Shown here piece by piece: positions 7,835 to 16,195 of a stretch of 18,510 nt of DNA. How positions within the stretch are numbered: the stretch's first letter is position 1; every line of letters starts with the position of its first letter. This stretch comes from an uncultured Verrucomicrobiota bacterium (lineage in GTDB: Bacteria > Verrucomicrobiota > Verrucomicrobiia > Chthoniobacterales > SZAS-18). The notes under the pieces are model-generated. The model worked only from the letters and a program-made list of their open reading frames with translations, was not told the origin of the DNA and searched no databases. A program made the position numbers and the translations under genes. The stretch lies in the NCBI GenBank assembly GCA_937873255.1, contig CALMVM010000451.1:1-18510 (forward strand), given 5' to 3'.

Positions 7835-8060
7835 GCTCCGAAATACCCGGGCGTGGAGCAGAGGTCAAGGTGCGTTTTTCCATGAGGAGGTGATCGGTGG
7901 GTTGAAGGCAGCTTGCGTCCCTTCGCCTCGGATCATCGGGCGATGCGCAAAAACTCTGTAACTTGCTATCGCAATTTATTGCAGACTGACGACGAAACAC
8001 TGCGGTTATTCGGACAGGCCGAGCTTGGGAATCCAGCCTCTCCAAGTATCACCCGGCATC

Positions 8061-8142
8061 GATGAACGCCGGCCCCGTCCACGACGGCGGTGCCGACGCG
8101 GATGGTTGCGCGTTCATCCAGGCAAACCATCCGGTGGTTGAT
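8061..8142. repeat. Overlapping inverted repeats behind the exported-protein pair
   Basis: Three pairings overlap here. GATGAACGC (8061-8069) pairs with GCGTTCATC (8110-8118). GGATGGTT (8100-8107) pairs with AACCATCC (8125-8132). AACCA (8125-8129) can instead pair with TGGTT (8135-8139). The last two are mutually exclusive. They sit just past the stop of the minus-strand gene at 8145, so a role in transcript ending or 3' stability is possible. There is no T-run. Confidence 0.4.
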
Positions 8143-8144
8143 CC

Positions 8145-8654
8145 TTATTTCTTTGTCTGGAATTGTTGCAGATACTTTTTGCGCTCTGCTTCAAGCGTCT
8201 GAGATGAGAATTCTCCGCCAACGAGGATCGACTCTCGCAGGACGCTTTGCGGGTCTGCGACGAGGCGGTAAAAACCGTCCGTGCCCAGATCGTATGATTC
8301 GTGTCCGACCGAAAGTCGTTGCGGGTACGAAGTGCCTTCTCGCTTGCCTTGAATCACGCTGACGTGCGAAAGCCCGGTGTAACGCTCCGACACCAGACGG
8401 GCGGCACCGGCACGGACAAACACGGGTTGGCCGTCCGCGTAGAACTGTTCGACCCAATTCCGGGGCTGCCCGGTCCCTTGGTCAAGAAACACGGTGATCT
8501 CGTAGATCAACTCGCCGTGCCGGAAGGTGAAGACGGTATGGGTACCGTTCGTGTCGAACGTTTTCTGGGAAACTCCGAAGTCGTCGGCGCTGCATCGACA
8601 CGCCGCCGTGACGGCTATCAGCGCGCAAACGAGAACTGTGCAGGCAGTTTTCAT
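8145..8654 (-). CDS. Exported protein of unknown function, 169 aa
   Basis: I do not recognise this family. The N-terminus is a clear signal peptide (MKTACTVLVCALIAVTAACR). It has three Cys at 5, 10 and 19 and a likely signal peptidase I site at CSA before DD (23/24). A lipoprotein reading with Cys19 is less likely because the -3 residue is Thr. The mature part is about 145 residues, mixed alpha/beta and polar, with Trp and Tyr in NWVEQFYADGQP and a charged C-terminus (LEAERKKYLQQFQTKK). There are no Cys pairs or catalytic motifs. It follows the lipoprotein gene by 54 bases on the same strand, so the two probably form an operon. The start is the only reasonable Met before the signal peptide, and no ribosome site is visible. 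Confidence 0.6.
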   Translation of the reverse strand: MKTACTVLVCALIAVTAACRCSADDFGVSQKTFDTNGTHTVFTFRHGELIYEITVFLDQGTGQPRNWVEQFYADGQPVFVRAGAARLVSERYTGLSHVSVIQGKREGTSYPQRLSVGHESYDLGTDGFYRLVADPQSVLRESILVGGEFSSQTLEAERKKYLQQFQTKK

Positions 8655-8708
8655 AAAAAAATTGATTCAAGCGATCTGCGGTTTCATCGCCGGATCGCAC
8701 GACGGTGT

Positions 8709-9149
8709 CTATTCGTGAGGTTCAAGCGTTGCTCGGGTTTCAGGAGAGCGCACATGGTAGTGGTGAAAGATCGGAAGCAAATGCCGTGCGGCAAATTTCT
8801 TCGTGGTTGCTGAGGCAAAGCGCAAGGAATCGGCGAAGCGCGGGTCGCCCAGCGAGAAAAAGATCCTGGCCAAGTAGTATCCCTGCACCTCGGCGTGCTC
8901 GCCATCCGCAGACTCGCAAACGCGAAAAATGTCCTGGATGGCCGCAGCCTCGCCGTGGCAGGCCCGCTCCACGACCGAGCCTGGCCGCCGCACGCGCATG
9001 TCGTCGGGACCGACGAGATGCGAGAGAACTTGCCGTGCCTTGGGATCAGGATAGTCGCTTTCGAGGGCAAGAAGGTACCGGGGCGGTTGGGGCGCGGTGC
9101 AAGCAGTCAGGAACAAACCGAGCGCGACAAAAAGAAAGCCTTTGTTCAT
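8709..9149 (-). CDS. Small putative lipoprotein of unknown function, 146 aa
   Basis: The N-terminus is a lipoprotein signal (MNKGFLFVALGLFLTAC) with a good lipobox, LTAC, placing the lipidated Cys at 17. Anchoring in the inner or outer membrane is therefore expected. The mature part is mostly helical in character, for example EAAAIQDIFRVCESADGEHAEVQ and GYYLARIFFSLGDPRFADSL. That suggests a small repeat (HEAT- or TPR-like) fold, but no known family is recognised. It ends in a His/charged stretch. It is the first gene of the minus-strand pair and is divergent from the plus-strand gene at 9398, with a 248-bp shared upstream region. Confidence 0.6.
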   Translation of the reverse strand: MNKGFLFVALGLFLTACTAPQPPRYLLALESDYPDPKARQVLSHLVGPDDMRVRRPGSVVERACHGEAAAIQDIFRVCESADGEHAEVQGYYLARIFFSLGDPRFADSLRFASATTKKFAARHLLPIFHHYHVRSPETRATLEPHE

Positions 9150-9297
9150 GGCGCGATAAAAGGTCTGACGACGCCGGATTCACCGACGGTTCGCCATGTA
9201 GCGAAGAACATCTGCCAAACCGCAAGGCTGACCCCCTCATGGATACTACCAGCTTGATCGGGACAGCATCATTTCACGGCAACTCCCTCGAATTGTA

Positions 9298-9307
9298 AAT
9301 CGCGATT
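9298..9307. promoter_or_regulatory. Palindrome in the divergent promoter region
   Basis: AATCGCGATT is a perfect 10-bp palindrome, and its flanks extend the dyad to 16 bp with one mismatched pair. It lies between the divergent genes starting at 9149 (minus) and 9398 (plus), where an operator would be expected. Short palindromes occur by chance, so this is only a candidate site. Confidence 0.25.
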
Positions 9308-9397
9308 CACGGACCGCGCGAGTCTTCCGCCGCCGTGCGGTCATTCGCTTTACTTGATCGCGCGCTCATGACAGGATGCCGTCACCGAGGACATCCG

Positions 9398-10441
9398 ATG
9401 CACAAGTGGCTCCTGCTCGTCATTTTGTCCGCCGCATGCGCGGCCAACGCTCAAGACGCCACGGATTTCAGCCCTCCTCTTGAACTGATCCGCCGCCTCC
9501 GCGCCCACCTGCCGGCGGGATGGGTCATCAAGCGCATGACGGACAGACCCACCAAGAAGGAGCTTGGCTGGACCCTTTTGCCCGAGCTTTACTATATCCA
9601 CATGGAGGGGCCAAAGAAGTGAACTCTCTCCCACTACAGCGGACCGCAGGTCACACCCGAGGAAGAGAAACATCTTTTCGACGAACGGGCCGAGTTCGTC
9701 GATGTGTACGTTTTTCCGAACAGCCTGTTGCCATCCAAGCAGCTCCACTTGGACCCTCCGATCACTGCTGTCCTGTGGTCCACGAAACAATACCAAGGTC
9801 TCGGTTGCGCGCCTGAAAATTTCTTTTGGCCGACGTGGGCCGAAGACACGAAGAAAGTGTTTGCGGAAGTGTTTCCAGCGGATTCGCAGGCCACTTCTCC
9901 AACACACGCGGCAGAGCAAACGGAACAATCCGCCATCTCCGCCGAATTTTGCAATCTGGCGGGCAAGCGCGTGGACGTGCAGATGCGCTCGTGCGACGAC
10001 GCGGTCCGGGTCGAACACGTCGCGCGGCTCCGTGCGCTCCTGAGCCGCGCGAACGCGGTGCATGACACCGGCCAATCCCTCCTGATCCACACGGAACTCA
10101 ACCGTTTTGGGGTAACCATCCCAGGCGAATCCAGCTTGCACATCAATGACACCGAAATCGTCGTTCCTCAGGTGCTCAGGTCTCCTCAAACTCGCACGAT
10201 CTATTCTCTGGAATCGGACGGCCGCCACGTCACGGCCATCAGCCCGGAGGGGAAAGTGATCTGGTGCCGCGATCCATTTAACGACGCGGGTCTCGAACCC
10301 TATCGCTTTTCTAAACCCGTCATCCGCTACTTCAAGTTTTCGCCCGACCACCTGGAAACGATCACCGTCGGGTTTAATTCCAGTCAGTTCGGCGACCTGG
10401 ATGGCATCACGGGGAACTTCCGATGGAGAGGCCAGGATTGA
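9398..10441 (+). pseudogene. Exported protein gene interrupted by an in-frame TGA
   Basis: One reading frame runs from the ATG at 9398 to the TGA at 10439-10441, broken only by a TGA at 9620-9622 (codon 75). Before it are a signal peptide (MHKWLLLVILSAACAANA, cleavage near 18) and a soluble start ending MEGPKK. Straight after it the same frame continues as TLSHYSGPQVTPEEEKHLFD and on through sensible protein (VDVYVFPNSLLPSKQLHLDP) for 272 more residues. The start has a good ribosome site, GAGGA six bases upstream. A single change such as CGA to TGA explains the break, and the remainder shows no further stop. No family is recognised. Selenocysteine is unlikely because no clear SECIS-like hairpin follows. 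Sequencing error is possible. Confidence 0.65.
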
Positions 10442-10578
10442 CGGACCTTTCGGGAACGGTCTTGCTCCGCTCCGCGCCATGGAAACGCAGAACAATGATT
10501 TTTGGTCGTCAGGGTGGCTTCCTCGAAGGAAGTCTCGGTCCTGAATTTCCTCACCATGAGAACCCGCGCCAACCACGC

Positions 10579-11680
10579 ATGAGATTTACCCGCCGATTCC
10601 AATTCCTCCGCTGGATGATCGGCATGACGACGATCTGCCTGGCGGCGCACCACGCGGCGGCTTCCGATCCGGATGTTGCCCAACTCCTGGCAGATGCAGA
10701 AAAGGGGAACCTCATGGCGGAAAAGAACCTGGCCGCCGCCTACGAAAACGGCAGCGGCACGCCGCAGGACTACGGCAAAGCGTTGCGGTGGTATCTGCAA
10801 GCGGCGGAGCAGGGAGATGCTGGGGCCATGGCGAGGGTCGGATATTTTTATGAGCGGGGCAGGATCGTGCCCAAGGACGCGGAGCAGGCGTTGGCGTGGT
10901 ACAAAAAAGCGTCGGACCTCGCGGAGCGCATGCATCAGCAGAACTTCGCCGACAGCTACATCCTGCGGCTTTCCCAGTCCGGGGCCATCAAGGAAAAGTA
11001 CGCAGGCATCCCGCTCGAAGGCGCGCTGTTGCTGGTCAAACTCGACGACACCACGTCGTTGGATGTCCTCATCCAGGAATTGAAGACGCACCCGGAGGAA
11101 GTGGAAACGGGGAAGGCATACTGGATCGGCTACAACCCCCAGATGATCGCGGTCGCCGCGCGCGGGGACAAAGCCATTCATGGATGCGCTCGCCCAGGTA
11201 AAAAGCGATTGCCCGCTGACGCTCAATGCCCTCTCGCGTTACCCCTTGCCATCCGATAAATGCCCCATCGACAGTTTTGGACAAACCGGCTTGGGCGGCG
11301 TGACGGTTCGCTTCACCGTTCCGAAAGACTACACGGATCGTGACTATGTGCGGGTCGCCATCGATGGGATCAAGGCGGCGCTGCCGGACCGGGTCGATGT
11401 CGAGGAAGGGTTGCTGGACCAGATCTCCGCCGATGGTACCTCCGGCAACGATGAATCCAAAGAGTGGACAGGGAGTTTGCAAGAACTGCTGGCTTTGATC
11501 AAAGACCTTCGCCCGCCGTTCAACTACACGGCCCCCGGCCGCAGAATCTACTATTTTGCCGAGGGGATCGCCTATGACGAGGATCACCCCGTGATCCTGC
11601 ACCTTTGCTCCGCAGGCACCGCCAGAAAGCGGCTCCTCGCATGGTGGCAAACCACAGGGCGCAACTGGTACTGCTTCTGA
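10579..11680 (+). pseudogene. Sel1-repeat exported protein, frameshifted
   Basis: The ATG at 10579 opens a signal peptide (FLRWMIGMTTICLAAHHAAA) followed by two Sel1/TPR-like repeats (LMAEKNLAAAYENGSGTPQD; AGAMARVGYFYERGRIVPKD). Such repeats usually mediate protein-protein contacts outside the cytoplasm. A further domain follows, of unrecognised type. In the first frame the protein runs to 11259, but the last ~28 residues turn Arg/Pro-rich and look out of frame. The next frame, open to the TGA at 11678-11680, continues convincingly as FMDALAQVKSDCPLTLNALS and on for about 165 residues. The switch lies at about 11170-11180 and equals one extra base. No slippery heptamer is visible there. It follows the interrupted gene at 9398 by 137 bases. 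Expression as two pieces with a restart at ATG 11180 is possible but lacks a good ribosome site. Confidence 0.65.
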
Positions 11681-11740
11681 CGGGACGTTTTTCTCCGAAG
11701 CTTGTCGTGAAGTCGGCTCCTCGCGTGGCCACTTATTTTC

Positions 11741-11746
11741 AAGGAG
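11741..11746 (+). promoter_or_regulatory. Strong Shine-Dalgarno before an alternative TTG start
   Basis: AAGGAG at 11741-11746 lies eight bases before a TTG (11755-11757) that is in frame with the large secreted-protein gene. The ATG chosen at 11791 has no ribosome site. If TTG is used, the signal peptide gains 12 residues (start then FRGRILLLPHH). Confidence 0.45.
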
Positions 11747-11790
11747 AGGATCGATTGTTTCGAGGTCGGATTCTATTGCTTCCCCACCAT

Positions 11791-14700
11791 ATGAAACGCC
11801 AACGGATAAAAACATTCCTGAGCTTTGTGGTTGGATGTTCCGTGCCGTTCCTGTGGCAGGTCGGCAGCATGGCCGAGGATGCTTCCCAACCCGCGAAGGT
11901 AGATGCCGTTACCCCGCCGGAACAGTACCGACCTTGGACCGCGCCACCGACCGGTCTGCCAGTGGTGGTAGTCAGCGCGGTCACGGAGCTGTTCGACGAC
12001 GGCCTGCCCGACCCGCGCGGGTGCCAGTACCGGGAAATCAAAATCCAGGAATTCGGCCTGCGCCCCGTCGATACCCACGGATGGGTCTTGCCAGAAGCAG
12101 AGGGTACACCGAACCGGGCCATCGCCTGGAACGGCGTGATCTACCAAGTAGCGGAAGTCGGCGCGCCTGCGGACCTGCGCGCGGACTTCGCCAAGATGGC
12201 AGCCAAGCGCGACCGGCGCTTCCGGGGCAACCGCAGCGATTGGTCGGACTGGGACAGCGTCGCGGCGGACAGTGAGTTGCCCATCAAGGCGGCGTTCCTG
12301 CTTCGCTCGGGCGAAGGCGCGCTCGCCGAAGACCTGTGGACCGCGGGTTACTCGGACGATGCCAAGGCGAAGGCCGCCGATCCATTCGCCGATATGGCCC
12401 GGCTCTGGCTGAGCCGGTGGTACAACACGGCGGCCGACGCCTATCTGCGCGGCGATTACGCGCGGGCGGCGACCGTTTGCCATAGCCTGTCGCCGGTCGT
12501 GGCGAAGGTGAAAGCCGCCGCCGCCGGGCGCGGGATCGCCGACCCCTGGCCCGATAAAGAGGGGGGCGAGTACCTCTGGCAGTTGCCCGTGCTGGAAGCC
12601 GAGTCGCAACGCCGCTCCACGGCTGCGCCGTACACGCCGGCCCTGGAAGAACGCGGCTCGTTGCCGCCGGCGGAGAAGATCGCCCGGCTCATCCGCGACC
12701 TGGAGACCGTTTCCGTTCACCAGAAGATGAATCCGGGAGAGACCGAGGTGTTCGATGACCCAACGGTGCAAGCATTGAGTAAAGCGGGCGACGAGGCCGT
12801 CGAGCCGCTGCTGCGCTGCCTGCGGGAAGACGACCGGTTGACCTGCTCGCGCTACACGCACCACATGGACTTCGGCGGGCCGGTCATTCCGGTTTACGAA
12901 GCGGCCTACACGGCGCTTTTCCGAATGCTCAACGTGTCGTTCCCTCTGTTCGAGGGCGACCGTGGCGAGCCTCGTCAAAGAAGCATCCGCCACCTCAGCC
13001 GCGAGGAGCGGGGGGCGCTGGCGGCGAAGCTCGAAGCGGCCTGGCGCAAAGACCACGCCCTCGCGCCGGATGACAAAGCCTACCGCACGCTTCAGGACGA
13101 CAAAGCCGGCGCGCAGGCGTGGTTCCGCGCCGTCGATGAGATCGTGCAGCCCGCCGACGGCACGTTCACCGCCTACCGGGTGGCGAGGCCACCGGTCGGG
13201 AGCTATTCCATCCGTTCGCCGGACAAGCCGTTCACGCCGCGCGGGGAGGCGCTCCGCAGCCGCACGGACCCGTCCGTGACGCAGTTGATGATCCGACGAT
13301 TCGACCAACTCGTGCGGCAACCCTACGATGAGGATATTTCCCGTGCGGTCGTCGATCAGAACGCCTTGGGCAAGTTCCTGCTGTCGCTGGCGGCGTGGGA
13401 CGGCTCGCATTGCCTGCCCGAGCTGCGCTCGGCCCAACGCGAACTCGCCGCCAGATACGCGGACCATCCAGCGATTTTCAACGAAGCGACGCTCGTCACT
13501 TTGTACGAGAGGCGGTTCGACCTGGGCGACCGCACGGCGCTGGAAGATTACGCCGCCTATCTGGAGGAGTCGAAACCCGAACAACTGAGCGACAACCTCG
13601 AAGGCGCGGCGGCGTCCTTCCGCTTTTTGTGGCGGCATCCCGACGAAGCGGCGTTCCGGCACGCCGCCGACACGATGTTCGGTGCGCCGGGTTCGCCTTG
13701 CGTGCCGTTGCTCAACGAGGAAGGCCAACGGCAGTTGGGTCTGAGCAGTCTCCTCAGGACGCCTCTGGTCGGGATGCCCGAGTTCCGCAAGGAACTCGTT
13801 CGCGGCTTGAGCGACACCACGAAAGCGGGCACTGCGACCCTCTACGACAATGGCAATGTCGGAGGTATCCCGAACGGCAACTCGCGTTTCTATCGTCTGG
13901 ACTTGCTGGCCCCGGCGGCCGGCACGAAGGTGGACTACCGGGTGTGCGATGCCTACGCCGATCTTCTCTCGCAACTGGACGGCTTCCCCGAATGCCGCAC
14001 CTACTGGCCGGTGGCCGAACGCGACCGGGCGGTGGCGGCCTGCCAGGAGTTCTTGCGCCGGTACGGGGACCACTTCCGCTACCGGCCGGGCGACCGGGAT
14101 ACCAGGGACTCTGCCGGCAGGCTCGCCCACATCCATTTCCCAAAGCTGGACCGCCCGGCCATGGCGGAGGACGTGGCGCAGGGACGCGCGATCTTCTCGC
14201 TGCCGGGCGAGACGCGGGTATGCCGCCTGCCGGAAGTGCCGCTCTACGCGCACCGTCCCGGCCGCAAGGCGGACCCCGTGCCGGCCCTCACCACCTATGC
14301 CGACGGCACCAGCAAGGACACGATCCAATACGTGACGGAAGGCTACGTCTGGCAGGCGGAGGAAACGCTCGTGGACGGCAAGTGGGAGCGGTTCTACGGG
14401 TTCGTGGGCCGCTACCAGTTGGAGAAGGTGCCGGCGGCGCAGATCCGCTTCGACAACCGCGGGGAGGGCGACCACCCCTACGAGCGCGTCACCGCCGAGA
14501 TCACTGGGCGGATCGAGAGCCCCGTCAACCGGCACGACGGCGAGGAAATCAACCGGTCCTTCGCCAGCCGCGACTTCGTGCCGCTCGGCGCGCCACTGCC
14601 GTTGACGGTCAAAATCAGAAACGGCAGCGGCCTCGACCAGCCAGTGCCCACCGGTTTGCTGCTGCCTGCCGGCGCAACCAAAGTCCTGCCGCCGGGGATC

Positions 14701-15006
14701 AGGCTCTCGTTGTCCTATTCGGAGAAGATTCCACCCAAGGTGCAGCGGTTTGGGGAACGGCAGTTCGACTACGGCAAGTGGCACGACCTACCATTGCGGC
14801 CGGAGATCGGTCCGCCGGCTAACCAAGCACAGGCTCAGACTCTTGCCCCCGCGCAGGAGTTGACGGTCCTGAGCGTGGATTTGCGTGACTATTTCGAGAC
14901 GAACTGTCCAGGGTCGTACCGTGTGCGAGTGTTCTTCCCTTGGCAGGGCCACCAGGAGGGAGAATCCAATGACATTATTTTCACCGTGGCGGAGCCGGCG
15001 CGCTGA
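11791..15006 (+). CDS. Large secreted protein of unknown function, 1,071 aa
   Basis: I do not recognise a named family. From the ATG at 11791 a signal peptide (MKRQRIKTFLSFVVGCSVPF) has a cleavage site near SMA/ED (28/29). An in-frame TTG at 11755 with a strong Shine-Dalgarno is an alternative start. The mature protein begins with a beta-rich domain including LPVVVVSAVTELFDDGLPDP and EFGLRPVDTHGWVLPE. A long helical middle follows, with at least one HEAT-like turn (ALSKAGDEAVEPLLRCLRED, near 325). The last ~140 residues are beta-rich and Ig-like (PLPLTVKIRNGSGLDQPVPT; GSYRVRVFFPW), ending IIFTVAEPAR. There are no membrane segments beyond the signal, no sorting tag and no clear catalytic motif. 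It is the only intact gene in the plus-strand run and is followed by the TPR gene after 61 bases. A structural or scaffold role in the periplasm or outside the cell is a guess. Confidence 0.75.
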   Translation: MKRQRIKTFLSFVVGCSVPFLWQVGSMAEDASQPAKVDAVTPPEQYRPWTAPPTGLPVVVVSAVTELFDDGLPDPRGCQYREIKIQEFGLRPVDTHGWVLPEAEGTPNRAIAWNGVIYQVAEVGAPADLRADFAKMAAKRDRRFRGNRSDWSDWDSVAADSELPIKAAFLLRSGEGALAEDLWTAGYSDDAKAKAADPFADMARLWLSRWYNTAADAYLRGDYARAATVCHSLSPVVAKVKAAAAGRGIADPWPDKEGGEYLWQLPVLEAESQRRSTAAPYTPALEERGSLPPAEKIARLIRDLETVSVHQKMNPGETEVFDDPTVQALSKAGDEAVEPLLRCLREDDRLTCSRYTHHMDFGGPVIPVYEAAYTALFRMLNVSFPLFEGDRGEPRQRSIRHLSREERGALAAKLEAAWRKDHALAPDDKAYRTLQDDKAGAQAWFRAVDEIVQPADGTFTAYRVARPPVGSYSIRSPDKPFTPRGEALRSRTDPSVTQLMIRRFDQLVRQPYDEDISRAVVDQNALGKFLLSLAAWDGSHCLPELRSAQRELAARYADHPAIFNEATLVTLYERRFDLGDRTALEDYAAYLEESKPEQLSDNLEGAAASFRFLWRHPDEAAFRHAADTMFGAPGSPCVPLLNEEGQRQLGLSSLLRTPLVGMPEFRKELVRGLSDTTKAGTATLYDNGNVGGIPNGNSRFYRLDLLAPAAGTKVDYRVCDAYADLLSQLDGFPECRTYWPVAERDRAVAACQEFLRRYGDHFRYRPGDRDTRDSAGRLAHIHFPKLDRPAMAEDVAQGRAIFSLPGETRVCRLPEVPLYAHRPGRKADPVPALTTYADGTSKDTIQYVTEGYVWQAEETLVDGKWERFYGFVGRYQLEKVPAAQIRFDNRGEGDHPYERVTAEITGRIESPVNRHDGEEINRSFASRDFVPLGAPLPLTVKIRNGSGLDQPVPTGLLLPAGATKVLPPGIRLSLSYSEKIPPKVQRFGERQFDYGKWHDLPLRPEIGPPANQAQAQTLAPAQELTVLSVDLRDYFETNCPGSYRVRVFFPWQGHQEGESNDIIFTVAEPAR

Positions 15007-15067
15007 AGATGAAACCCGGGTGATTCTTTTTCGGGCAAGATCAAGATCGAAGCTCGGCACTCCGCGT

Positions 15068-16195
15068 ATGATCCGCTTCCCTCTTCTGGCTGCAGTCATC
15101 GGTCTTTGGGTCGCCGTTGGTACGACGCGCGCCGAACTGCCCGCCGGGGCGAAGGCCGCCATCGACCAGGGACTCGCCGCGCTCGAAGCCAAGGACTTTC
15201 GGCAGGCCGATGAGTGTTTCCAGCAGGCGCGGGCGCTGGGTCCAGCGGCGGACGTTTACGCCGCTCTGGGCTGGGCCGAGGCGAAGGTGCCAGGGCGAGA
15301 ACTACGCGCGATCTGCTGGCTCGCCGCCTCACTCGCGGCCCGGCCACCCGCCGCCGACGCCGGGGCCATCAAAGGTGAGATCGACCGCCTGCAAGCGAGC
15401 AGTCGGGCGAGAATTCTGGCGCTGGCCCAATCAGCGCAAGAGGCTGCCGAAGCGATGCCGGCCGGAGAAGCGCGCGACCGGGCACTGAGCGGCGTCGCCG
15501 GGATTTGGACAACGTTGGGTGACGGAATCCGTGCCCATGAAGCCATCGACCTGATCGACGCCGATGCCGAAGCGATGCCGTCCGGGGAAACCCGTGACCA
15601 ACTCCTGCGGAGTGCCGCCGCGCTTTGGGAAAAGCTCGGCGACGAAACCCAAGCCCGCAAAATCATCGACCGGATCGACGGCAAAGGCCCGAAGTCCGAT
15701 GCCCTTTCCACGCTGGCGTGCGCTTACTCCGAGAAGGCGGCCCGGCAATTCGAAGCAGGCGACCCGGCCGGCGCACAGGAGAGCATGGCGCAAGCGCAGA
15801 GCGCGGCGGCGCTGATGCCGTGGCGGTCAGACACCTACCCGCAGTACCGGATTGCCACGACATACTTGCAAATCGCCCGGCAGCAGGTCCGCACGAGCGA
15901 CTTTGCCGGTGCGCGCGCCAGCATCGCCACCGCGCAGACACTCGGCGATGCCAACTTCGCCCACTGCCGGGCCGCGTTGCGAGCGCGAGGCATCATCGCC
16001 CGCATTGCGCGTCGTGGACAGGAAAGTTCGGCCCATCTGGGTCGCCACCGCTGGGTGGTCGAGCGCACCCTGGCCTGGCTCAACCGCTTTCGTCGCCTGC
16101 GCGTGCGCTACGAGCGCCGCGCCGACATTTACCAAGCCTTCCTCACGCTGGGCTGTGTGCTCATCTGCCACAATCATCTCGAACGGTTTTGTTAG
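15068..16195 (+). CDS. Secreted TPR-like protein, 3' end replaced by an IS5 transposase tail (chimera)
   Basis: The 375-residue frame has two parts. Residues 1-298 are an exported helical-repeat protein: signal peptide MIRFPLLAAVIGLWVAVGTT with cleavage near RA/EL, then TPR-like helices (AIDQGLAALEAKDFRQADEC) and a 40-residue internal tandem duplication (129-164 and 169-204, each with EAMP.GE.RD and LGD). Residues 299-375 (HCRAALRARG onward) are the C-terminus of an IS5-family DDE transposase, including RHRWVVERTLAWLNRFRRLR, which carries the catalytic Glu, and a tail ending LERFC. The two are joined in frame without a stop. The original C-terminus of the TPR protein is lost and the chimera is probably non-functional or altered. 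The start at 15068 fits the signal peptide. It lies 61 bases after the large secreted-protein gene, likely in the same operon. Confidence 0.75.
   Translation: MIRFPLLAAVIGLWVAVGTTRAELPAGAKAAIDQGLAALEAKDFRQADECFQQARALGPAADVYAALGWAEAKVPGRELRAICWLAASLAARPPAADAGAIKGEIDRLQASSRARILALAQSAQEAAEAMPAGEARDRALSGVAGIWTTLGDGIRAHEAIDLIDADAEAMPSGETRDQLLRSAAALWEKLGDETQARKIIDRIDGKGPKSDALSTLACAYSEKAARQFEAGDPAGAQESMAQAQSAAALMPWRSDTYPQYRIATTYLQIARQQVRTSDFAGARASIATAQTLGDANFAHCRAALRARGIIARIARRGQESSAHLGRHRWVVERTLAWLNRFRRLRVRYERRADIYQAFLTLGCVLICHNHLERFC

Larger units (their letters stand above)
7658..8144. other. 487-bp non-coding stretch upstream of the sigma gene
   Basis: No convincing gene is visible here. Open frames exist but have arginine- and proline-rich composition typical of GC-rich non-coding DNA. 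The stretch carries a 24-bp tandem repeat at 7787-7834, a GCAAT-TT-ATTGC dyad in an AT-richer patch near 7975, and overlapping inverted repeats at 8061-8142. The left part must contain the sigma promoter. The right part is the 3' flank of the exported-protein pair. Confidence 0.6.

Noticed and set aside
7737..8045. A 102-residue minus-strand frame with repeated SCRDARP
   Set aside because: The repeated residues simply translate the 24-bp DNA tandem repeat. There is no start signal or domain, so I treat it as non-coding.
9620..9680. Selenocysteine at the in-frame TGA
   Set aside because: No bacterial SECIS-like hairpin with a suitable loop is visible right after the TGA. Only a 4-bp stem (GACC-GCA-GGTC) occurs, and the context is not a known selenoprotein motif.
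9350..10576. A 408-residue minus-strand frame opposite the TGA-interrupted gene
   Set aside because: It is longer than either plus-strand piece, but it lacks a signal or motif. The plus strand has a ribosome site, a signal peptide and the same frame on both sides of the TGA, so the plus reading is preferred.
11773..14784. A 1,003-residue open frame on the minus strand opposite the large secreted-protein gene
   Set aside because: It mirrors the codon bias of the plus-strand gene, is rich in Arg, Val and Glu without any domain or signal, and the plus-strand frame has a signal peptide and domain-like structure. It is a GC-bias shadow.
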